Positions 9,448 to 15,603 of a stretch of DNA of 64,000 nt are shown one piece after another. The first letter of the stretch is position 1. The number at the start of each line of letters is the position of its first letter. Origin of the DNA: Bacteroidota bacterium. GTDB lineage: Bacteria > Bacteroidota > Bacteroidia > Flavobacteriales > Flavobacteriaceae. Location of the stretch: assembly GCA_023434025.1 (NCBI GenBank), contig JAEYTL010000018.1, positions 62,001 to 126,000 on the forward strand, in the 5' to 3' direction. A program made the position numbers and the translations under genes. The notes beneath the pieces were generated by a model, which worked only from the letters and a program-made list of their open reading frames with translations, was not told the DNA's origin and did not search any database.

Positions 9448-10620
9448 ATGAAGAAAAAACTAATCGCCACTACTTCAGAACATTTTAAAACCATTTTTCA
9501 ACAGGAACCCGAAGCTGTTTTTCTGTCGCCCGGCAGAATCAACATCATCGGGGAACACGTTGACTACAACGACGGTTTTGTGTTGCCTGCGGCCATCAAC
9601 AAATACATCTGCTTTGCCGTTTCTGTTTCGCAAACGAACCAATGCAGCTGGGTAGCCAAAGACTTAAACGAATCCTATCAGTTCAACTGGAAAGACGAAC
9701 TGAAACCTGTTGACAACATGTGGGCAAACTACATGTTAGGTGTTTTGCACCAACTCAAAGAACGCAACCTTCCGTTAAAAGGAATCAATATTGTTTTCAG
9801 CAGTACTATTCCGATGGGAGCCGGACTTTCCTCCTCAGCCGCTCTGGAATGCGGTTTCGGGTATGCCTTGAACAAGCTGTTCCGTCTCGGGCTGTCCCGA
9901 CGTGAAATTGCCGTAATCGGTCAGAAAGCCGAACATACCTTTGTGGGGGTAAAATGCGGTATCATGGATCAGTTTGCCAGTGTGTTCGGCAAAAAAAACA
10001 AAGTCATCAAATTAGACTGCACCTCCTTAGAACACGAATACCATTCTGCTGATTTTAAAAAATATTCGTTACTTTTAATCGACAGCAACGTAAAACACAC
10101 CCACCTGACCTCCGGCTACAACACGCGGAGGGAAGAAGTAGAAAAAGGTCTGGCGATTATAAAAAACCGTTTCGCTGATGTCAAAACATTCCGGGACTGC
10201 ACCGAAGAGCAGCTGAACGAACTGAGAGACGCATTAGGTGAAACCTTGTATAAACGCTGTCATTTTGTGGCAAATGAAATCCGAAGGGTAAACGAGGCCG
10301 TCTATGCCTTGGACCGGAACAATTTTGACCAGCTCGGCCAGCTTATGTTTGAAACCCACGAAGGATTATCAAAAGGATATGAAGTAAGCTGTGAAGAAGT
10401 CGATTTTCTGGTTGATTTTGCCCGAAATGAAAAACAAGTCATCGGCTCACGCATGATGGGCGGTGGATTTGGCGGCTGTTCCATCAACCTGATTGAAAAA
10501 GGCAGTGAAGAGGCATTATTTGACAGAATTTCAACCGCTTATTTACAGCAATTCGGCATTCAGCTGAATCATTATAAGGTAAAAATTGCCAAGGGAACGG
10601 CAAAAGTTAAAACGAAATAA
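9448..10620 (+). CDS. galK: Galactokinase
   Basis: This is the GHMP-family kinase that phosphorylates alpha-D-galactose to galactose 1-phosphate, the first step of the Leloir pathway. The 390-residue protein has the galactokinase signature GRINIIGEHVDY (29-40), the ATP loop PMGAGLSSSAALE, and the C-terminal GHMP motif MMGGGFGGCSINL. The ATG at 9448 directly follows the TAA of the beta-galactosidase gene. An in-frame TTG 15 bases earlier lies inside that gene and is less likely. It is cytoplasmic and works with galM before it and galT after it. Confidence 0.97.
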   Translation: MKKKLIATTSEHFKTIFQQEPEAVFLSPGRINIIGEHVDYNDGFVLPAAINKYICFAVSVSQTNQCSWVAKDLNESYQFNWKDELKPVDNMWANYMLGVLHQLKERNLPLKGINIVFSSTIPMGAGLSSSAALECGFGYALNKLFRLGLSRREIAVIGQKAEHTFVGVKCGIMDQFASVFGKKNKVIKLDCTSLEHEYHSADFKKYSLLLIDSNVKHTHLTSGYNTRREEVEKGLAIIKNRFADVKTFRDCTEEQLNELRDALGETLYKRCHFVANEIRRVNEAVYALDRNNFDQLGQLMFETHEGLSKGYEVSCEEVDFLVDFARNEKQVIGSRMMGGGFGGCSINLIEKGSEEALFDRISTAYLQQFGIQLNHYKVKIAKGTAKVKTK

Positions 10621-10672
10621 AACCTAACAGGTTTAAAAAGTATAAAAAAACAGAACTCACCAGATAAAAACC

Positions 10673-11725
10673 ATGTCATCTTTTAACACCAACGAACATC
10701 CACACCGCCGTTATAATCCGCTTCTGGACGAATGGATCCTGGTCTCTCCGCACCGCACCAAACGCCCGTGGCAGGGACAAAAAGAAAACCATTCCGAGAC
10801 ATTGCTACCCGAATATGACCCCAGCTGTTATTTATGCCCCGGCAACGAACGGTCAAACGGAACCCGCAATCCGGACTATAACGATTGCTATGTGTTTGAA
10901 AACGATTTTTCGGCTTTATTGAACGAAGAAGTTGAACAAAACACAACACCTTCTTCTCCTCTTTTTAAGCTCAAGCCCGAACGGGGAATCAACAAAGTAG
11001 TCTGCTTTTCGCCCAAACACCATTTAACTTTACCGGAAATGGAAATCAGTGCGATTGAAAAAGTCATTCAAACCTGGAAGGAGCAATACATCGAACTGGG
11101 CAGCCACGAATTCATCAACCACGTTCAGATCTTTGAAAACAAAGGAGCTGTTATGGGCTGCAGTAATCCGCATCCGCACGGACAAATCTGGGCTCAGTCA
11201 TCCTTGCCTACCCAGGTGGAAAAAACGCAAAAAAACCTTGAAAAATATTATACCCAGCATAAGACCAGTCTTTTAAAAGCCTATTTAGACGAAGAATTAA
11301 AATCACAAGAACGCATTGTTTGCGAAAACAATCATTTTGCCGTGGTGGTTCCGTTTTGGGCTACCTGGCCGTATGAAACCATGATTATAAGCAAAAGGCA
11401 TTTTGGCACCATCATAGCCATGACCAGGGAGGAAACCGTTGCCTTTGCAGAAATCTTAAAGACAATCACCGTAAAATACGACAACCTTTTTGAAACCTCT
11501 TTTCCCTACTCCTCCGGTATTCATCAGGCTCCTACCGACCGGCTGGCTCATCCGGAATGGCATTTCCACATGCACTTCTATCCGCCCTTGCTCCGCAGTG
11601 CAACCGTAAAGAAGTTTATGGTGGGCTATGAAATGCTTGGCGAGGCCCAACGGGATATTTCGCCCGAAAAAAGTGCTGCTGTGTTGCGTGAATTACCTAC
11701 CTTGCATTATAAAGTAAAAAAATAA
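10673..11725 (+). CDS. galT: Galactose-1-phosphate uridylyltransferase
   Basis: This HIT-superfamily enzyme swaps UMP between UDP-glucose and galactose 1-phosphate, giving UDP-galactose and glucose 1-phosphate. Of 350 residues, it shows the N-terminal RYNPLLDEWILVSPHR signature, a Cys pair C52-x2-C55 in the position of the zinc ligands of the family, and the active-site HPHG (nucleophilic His H169). A C-terminal HMHFYPP lies where the metal-binding His residues of the family are found. It sits between galK and the sugar symporter. The galE epimerase needed to complete the cycle is not in this window. Confidence 0.97.
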   Translation: MSSFNTNEHPHRRYNPLLDEWILVSPHRTKRPWQGQKENHSETLLPEYDPSCYLCPGNERSNGTRNPDYNDCYVFENDFSALLNEEVEQNTTPSSPLFKLKPERGINKVVCFSPKHHLTLPEMEISAIEKVIQTWKEQYIELGSHEFINHVQIFENKGAVMGCSNPHPHGQIWAQSSLPTQVEKTQKNLEKYYTQHKTSLLKAYLDEELKSQERIVCENNHFAVVVPFWATWPYETMIISKRHFGTIIAMTREETVAFAEILKTITVKYDNLFETSFPYSSGIHQAPTDRLAHPEWHFHMHFYPPLLRSATVKKFMVGYEMLGEAQRDISPEKSAAVLRELPTLHYKVKK

Positions 11726-11740
11726 CCAAATTCCTTTTCC

Positions 11741-13405
11741 ATGAACACTGGTTTTCAAACATTAGATTACATCGTTTTTATAGGCTATGCCCTCTTGATT
11801 TTAGGCGTCGGTCTCTGGATGTCACGCGACAAAAAAGGCCATCAGAAAAATGCCGAAGACTACTTTCTGGCCAGCAAGTCTTTACCTTGGTGGGCAATAG
11901 GCACATCGCTGATTGCCGCTAATATTTCTGCAGAACAGTTCATTGGAATGTCAGGCTCCGGATTTGCGGTGGGACTGGCCATTTCATCTTATGAATGGAT
12001 GGCCGCCATTACGCTTATTATCGTGGGGAAATATTTTCTTCCCATCTTTATTGAAAAAGGGATCTATACCATTCCGGAGTTTGTAGAAAAACGATATTCA
12101 ACCAACCTGAAAACCATTCTGGCTGTATTTTGGGTGGCTCTGTACATCTTTGTCAACATCACCTCGGTGCTATACCTGGGTGCTTTGGCCATGAATACCG
12201 TGATGGGAGTGGATATGATGTGGGCCATTATCGGGCTATCGCTTTTTGCCGCAGCCTACTCCCTGTATGGCGGCCTGGCTTCCATTGCCTGGACAGATGC
12301 CATTCAGGTGGTCTTTCTGGTTTTTGGCGGATTAGCCACTACCTACCTGGCCTTAAACACCGTTTCTGACGGAGCGGGAATGTTAGAAGGATTAGGCATT
12401 ATTTATGACAAAGCCCCTTCTAAATTCGCCATGATTTTAGATGAATCCAATCCGGAATACATCAACCTGCCCGGTATCGGGGTATTAATCGGCGGACTTT
12501 GGGTAGCGAATTTATATTATTGGGGTTTTAACCAGTACATCATACAACGGGCTCTGGCGGCCAAATCATTAAAAGAAGCCCAAAAAGGAATCTTGCTGGC
12601 CGCTTTTCTCAAATTACTCATTCCGTTTATTGTAGTTATTCCGGGTATAGCGGCCTATGTGATTGTTAATGACCCCGAAATGCTGGCCCGTTTGGGAGCA
12701 GACGGCTTAATCAACATTCCGGGTGACGCAGCGGCAGACAAAGCCTATCCCTGGCTGATTCAGTTTTTACCGGTCGGATTAAAAGGACTGGCTTTTGTGG
12801 CTCTGACCGCCGCTATTGTTTCCTCGTTGGCATCGATGTTAAATTCTACCGCCACCATCTTTACGATGGATATATACAAACAATACATCAACAAGCATTC
12901 TGACGACAGGAATACGGTTAAAGTAGGCCGATTGACTTCCGCAGCGGCTTTAATCATCGGGGCAATTGTGGCTCCGTTGTTGGGCGGAATCAACCAGGCT
13001 TTTCAATTTATCCAGGAATATACCGGAGTGGTCAGTCCGGGAATTTTAGCCATTTTTATATTAGGTCTTTTCTGGAAAAAAACCACCAATAAGGCAGCTA
13101 TCTGGGGAGCTTTACTGTCTATTCCTATCGCAATGTTCTTTAAAGTCGGCCCCAAAGGCTGGGCGGCCGGCAGTTCAATGGAAGGTATTTTTCCGAGTGT
13201 TCCCTTTTTAGACCAAATGGGTTATACCACCCTGCTGACCATGGCTTTGATTGCCTTACTGAGCTGGCGTCAAAACAAAGGAGCCGATGATGCGAAAGGC
13301 TTTACCCTGCAAAAAGAAACGTTTAAAACCAATGCCGTATTCAACATCAGTGCGTTTGCGGTGATGATCGTGCTGGTATTTTTATATGCCTTTTTCTGGA
13401 AGTAA
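11741..13405 (+). CDS. Na+/galactose-type symporter (SSS family, vSGLT-like)
   Basis: This is an inner-membrane sodium:solute symporter of 554 residues that probably imports galactose. It is strikingly like the Vibrio vSGLT Na+/galactose transporter as I recall it. Shared features include the SLPWWAIGTSLIAANISAEQFIGM stretch split around N61 and Q66, E85 in SSYEW, the NLYYWGFNQYIIQR segment holding the inner gate Tyr, and the SSLASMLNSTATIF sodium-site helix. From memory, vSGLT has one more C-terminal helix after the FNI...LFW helix at which this protein stops. It is the last gene of the operon and is followed by a strong terminator. Confidence 0.92.
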   Translation: MNTGFQTLDYIVFIGYALLILGVGLWMSRDKKGHQKNAEDYFLASKSLPWWAIGTSLIAANISAEQFIGMSGSGFAVGLAISSYEWMAAITLIIVGKYFLPIFIEKGIYTIPEFVEKRYSTNLKTILAVFWVALYIFVNITSVLYLGALAMNTVMGVDMMWAIIGLSLFAAAYSLYGGLASIAWTDAIQVVFLVFGGLATTYLALNTVSDGAGMLEGLGIIYDKAPSKFAMILDESNPEYINLPGIGVLIGGLWVANLYYWGFNQYIIQRALAAKSLKEAQKGILLAAFLKLLIPFIVVIPGIAAYVIVNDPEMLARLGADGLINIPGDAAADKAYPWLIQFLPVGLKGLAFVALTAAIVSSLASMLNSTATIFTMDIYKQYINKHSDDRNTVKVGRLTSAAALIIGAIVAPLLGGINQAFQFIQEYTGVVSPGILAIFILGLFWKKTTNKAAIWGALLSIPIAMFFKVGPKGWAAGSSMEGIFPSVPFLDQMGYTTLLTMALIALLSWRQNKGADDAKGFTLQKETFKTNAVFNISAFAVMIVLVFLYAFFWK

Positions 13406-13470
13406 ATTTTTTTCTAGAAAGAAATGCTAATTTGCTGACATAAGGTCTGTTGAAAAAGATATATAACGAT

Positions 13471-13497
13471 AAAAAATCCCGGATATCGGGATTTTTT
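13471..13497. terminator. Rho-independent terminator after the galactan operon
   Basis: A perfect 11-bp stem (AAAAAATCCCG / CGGGATTTTTT) with a 5-base loop ends in a T run, 65 bp after the symporter stop. Because the stem starts with A's, it could also work for transcripts arriving from the right. Confidence 0.88.
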
Positions 13498-13547
13498 ATT
13501 TACATTAATATTTTTGGATGGTATTAAAAATGGGAATCTAAAACGAC

Positions 13548-13979
13548 TCAATATATATACTTTTTTGTGACTTGCCCCCTTCTATAATAAATCACTTCAT
13601 TAAACTTAACTTTTCCTCCTTTAAACTGCTCATAAGTCCTAATTACAGAATCAGTATTAATAAAGTTTTCATAACCATTTATGTTAATTTCCTTTGTAAC
13701 TATGTAAACTTTATCCTTTTCTTTAATCACATTAAGATCACCATAGGCAAAAACAGTATCGTTTTTTGTTTCAAAATCTAATTTCTGGGCTTTTATAAGC
13801 AATGGAAATCCTTCGTCGCTTTCATTGGCAACAAATCTTTTATACTTGAAAATAAGTCCATCAAACTCACCGATATTTACTCTGTTTACAGAAGTCTTGT
13901 ACCTATAATCACCTATCTTTTCACAGTTTGCACAACCATGTGTAAATAAACAAACAAACAATATTAGTAATGCCTTCAT
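13548..13979 (-). CDS. Small lipoprotein, candidate immunity protein of an orphan toxin tip
   Basis: This 143-residue protein has a lipoprotein signal (LFVCLFTHGC, lipid Cys near residue 16), so it would sit in the periplasm or outer membrane. The mature part is small, charged and probably beta-rich. I recognise no family. The ATG at 13979 lies 12 bp after the stop of a Tae4-like C-terminal fragment on the same strand. That is the same toxin-then-lipoprotein spacing as the intact Tae4/Tai4-like pair at 15.2-17.3 kb, although the two lipoproteins do not look alike. The immunity role is inferred from position. It could also be an unrelated lipoprotein. Confidence 0.7.
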   Translation of the reverse strand: MKALLILFVCLFTHGCANCEKIGDYRYKTSVNRVNIGEFDGLIFKYKRFVANESDEGFPLLIKAQKLDFETKNDTVFAYGDLNVIKEKDKVYIVTKEININGYENFINTDSVIRTYEQFKGGKVKFNEVIYYRRGQVTKKYIY

Positions 13980-13991
13980 AATATTCAAATT

Positions 13992-14205
13992 TTAAAATAA
14001 TTCCCAAAAATAAACTTCTTTTGCGTCATTAAAAAAGCACCCGCTTAAGCAACCTGTGTTACTCCAAAAATCGGCATGACCTGTCGCACCAAATTCTGTT
14101 CGGTTTTTTGGAATCATAATATAAATACCCCATTTCCCTTGCAAAGCAGTTTTTATTTCTGTTGACGATTTATCAATTAAATGTAATAGCGAATTGTTTG
14201 AGTTT
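13992..14205 (-). pseudogene. C-terminal remnant of a Tae4-like amidase tip
   Basis: Read leftwards from about 14205, after an in-frame TGA, there are roughly 70 codons to a TAA at 13992-13994. They contain GKWGIYIMIPKNRTEFGATGHADFW, broken here as GIYIMI, then TGHADF, then CLSGC and a final YFWELF. This matches GIYSMI, SGHADI, CLAGC and IDIWNLN at the end of the intact Tae4-like protein (15604-17334). The His and Asp of the GHAD motif are kept, but the N-terminal half with the catalytic Cys is absent and stop codons lie upstream. It is a decayed toxin-tip cassette. Confidence 0.75.
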
Positions 14206-14342
14206 ATTTGGAAACCTCATCCAATGCCTGACTACACCTAACCAACAACCTCTATCTCACATAGAATTACTCACTGAATTGTTGCCAACTCCAGTTGAAC
14301 CACCACATAAAATTCATATCCAATTTTCTAAAAAAAAGGAAT
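14206..14342. other. Degenerate non-coding stretch between two orphan cassettes
   Basis: This 137-bp stretch has no intact gene. One minus-strand frame near 14265-14310 reads GGSTGVGNNSVSNS before a stop. That resembles a broken piece of the Gly/Asn/Ser-rich linker seen in the full-length toxin lipoprotein, which would fit a decayed larger cassette. The match is short and low in complexity. Confidence 0.3.
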
Positions 14343-14513
14343 TCATTTTAAGGGTTTTTTATTCTCTAAATATTTTATGAATTTTCTATACAGCTTTATT
14401 AAAAAATAAAGTAATACTATTAATAATACTATATTTATCAACGCCCAAACCGTATGTAAAATATAATATTTATCAATAACTGATTCTACAAAATATTCTG
14501 TATTATTTTCCAT
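14343..14513 (-). CDS. 56-residue single-span membrane protein, candidate immunity protein
   Basis: This short gene encodes MENNTEYFVESVIDKYY, a hydrophobic helix of about 22 residues (VWALINIVLLIVLLYFLI) and a Lys-rich tail (KLYRKFIKYLENKKPLK). It begins 11 bp after the stop of the orphan toxin cassette on the same strand. A membrane protein directly after a toxin tip is a usual arrangement for an immunity protein against a membrane- or periplasm-acting toxin. Function is inferred from position alone. The helix and the positive-inside tail suggest an inner-membrane protein with the C-terminus in the cytoplasm. Confidence 0.6.
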   Translation of the reverse strand: MENNTEYFVESVIDKYYILHTVWALINIVLLIVLLYFLIKLYRKFIKYLENKKPLK

Positions 14514-14524
14514 AATTAAAATGA

Positions 14525-15106
14525 TTAAGGTAATGTGTAAGCGGCATAAATTTGGCCGCTATTTTTACTAATTAAAATCACATAGTGTTTGTCATAAATA
14601 TATATTGTGCCTATGCCTTCAGTAAATATTTTCAAAGACATTGTTCCATATAAATCTATTCTTACACTATCAAAATAATTATTATCAACAGTATATTCTT
14701 TCTGCTCCCAAGAATCAAATAAAGTTATACCTGTCAAATAGGAAGTAATATTCAAAACGCTATATGGTGATAATTTTTGTTTTACATTTATTTTCAAACT
14801 ATTAAATAAACCATTTGGGAATTCAACACTGGCAATTTTTTCTTCATTTTGAGTGTCATCTGCTATTTCAAAATTTGTAACACTTCTATTCTCAATATCA
14901 GTCAAATAATTCTCAAATTCTTGTACTGAGCTAAAATTTAAATCATTATCTGGATCAAAAGTGTTGTCAAAAGTAAAACTTGAGTTATTTGTTATAGCTA
15001 AATCAATCAACTCCAAAATAAACGCCATCGCTTCCGCTGTAACGACATTATTCGGTGAATCTTGATTAAAGTAATCCAATAGTTCTTTTTGTTTCCTGCG
15101 GTGCAT
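14525..15106 (-). CDS. Orphan toxin-tip cassette: repeated pre-toxin segment plus unknown C-terminal domain
   Basis: The frame is open for 193 codons from an ATG at 15106. From about residue 9 it reads LLDYFNQDSPNNVVTAEAMAFILELID, nearly the same as residues 339-365 of the full-length toxin lipoprotein. After this point the two proteins are unrelated. This one continues into a domain of about 150 residues, probably beta-rich, that I cannot assign. It has no signal peptide. Upstream the homology continues in another frame, so the ATG is probably incidental. The cassette looks like a silent donor that could replace the Tae4-like tip by recombination in the shared segment. Confidence 0.65.
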   Translation of the reverse strand: MHRRKQKELLDYFNQDSPNNVVTAEAMAFILELIDLAITNNSSFTFDNTFDPDNDLNFSSVQEFENYLTDIENRSVTNFEIADDTQNEEKIASVEFPNGLFNSLKINVKQKLSPYSVLNITSYLTGITLFDSWEQKEYTVDNNYFDSVRIDLYGTMSLKIFTEGIGTIYIYDKHYVILISKNSGQIYAAYTLP

Positions 15107-15154
15107 TATTCCACCATGTCGTTAGCTTGCATTCAGCTGGTTGTATAACCTTAC
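15003..15154 (-). repeat. Pre-toxin homology block, copy 2 (orphan cassette)
   Basis: This roughly 150-bp block is a near-copy of 16241-16394. It encodes remnants of VRLYN, TWWNNAPQETK and LLDYFNQ-SPNNVV. Relative to copy 1 it has lost one base near 15130 (giving an in-frame TAA) and two bases near 15090. Together these restore the original frame. The block ends where the two toxin tips start to differ, as expected of a recombination junction in polymorphic toxin loci. Confidence 0.75.
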
Positions 15155-15182
15155 CCGCACTCCATTATGGTGTATTTTTAAA

Positions 15183-15596
15183 TTATTGAGAGTTATTTAA
15201 ATGCTTTTTGTACTCAACATGAGCAATTGAATCTAACTCACGACTGGCATAAAATCTCAAACATGATGACATGTAGTATTTTTGACCTATTTTATAGTCA
15301 TCAAATTTGTATTCTGGATCGGGTATGTTTATTGCAATTTCTTTACCTATACTTTTTGCGTTATCTAAATCTGAAAAATCTATTCCATCATAAGTGTTAA
15401 GTAAATCCTTTTTACCTATTAATACTAAAATAGTATCATTACCATAGCTTTGTTTTAGACACTCAATAAAAACAGTTTCTTTGAATGAATTTATCCATGG
15501 ACTCTGAACACTTTTATAATTAAAATTTTCTCTCTTGTGAACACTTCCGCAAGAGACCAGCGAAACCATTATTAAACAACTAATAAAATTTTTCAT
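15183..15596 (-). CDS. Tai4-like immunity lipoprotein for the Tae4-like toxin
   Basis: This is a 137-residue lipoprotein (lipobox LVSC, lipid Cys near residue 16). The mature part follows the pattern I recall for Tai4 immunity proteins, helical periplasmic proteins that plug Tae4 amidases. An early FIECLKQSYGND segment is followed near the C-terminus by SCLRFYASRELD, with two Cys residues able to form a disulfide. It starts 7 bp after the stop of the Tae4-like gene, so it is cotranscribed and would protect the producer's periplasm. The Tai4 assignment rests on motif pattern and position. A profile search has not been done. Confidence 0.72.
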   Translation of the reverse strand: MKNFISCLIMVSLVSCGSVHKRENFNYKSVQSPWINSFKETVFIECLKQSYGNDTILVLIGKKDLLNTYDGIDFSDLDNAKSIGKEIAINIPDPEYKFDDYKIGQKYYMSSCLRFYASRELDSIAHVEYKKHLNNSQ

Positions 15597-15603
15597 ACTA
15601 CTT

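Noticed and set aside
14162..14380. Plus-strand 72-codon frame across the orphan-cassette gap
   Set aside because: It overlaps, on the opposite strand, the Tae4-like remnant and the end of the 56-residue gene, and has no recognisable protein features.
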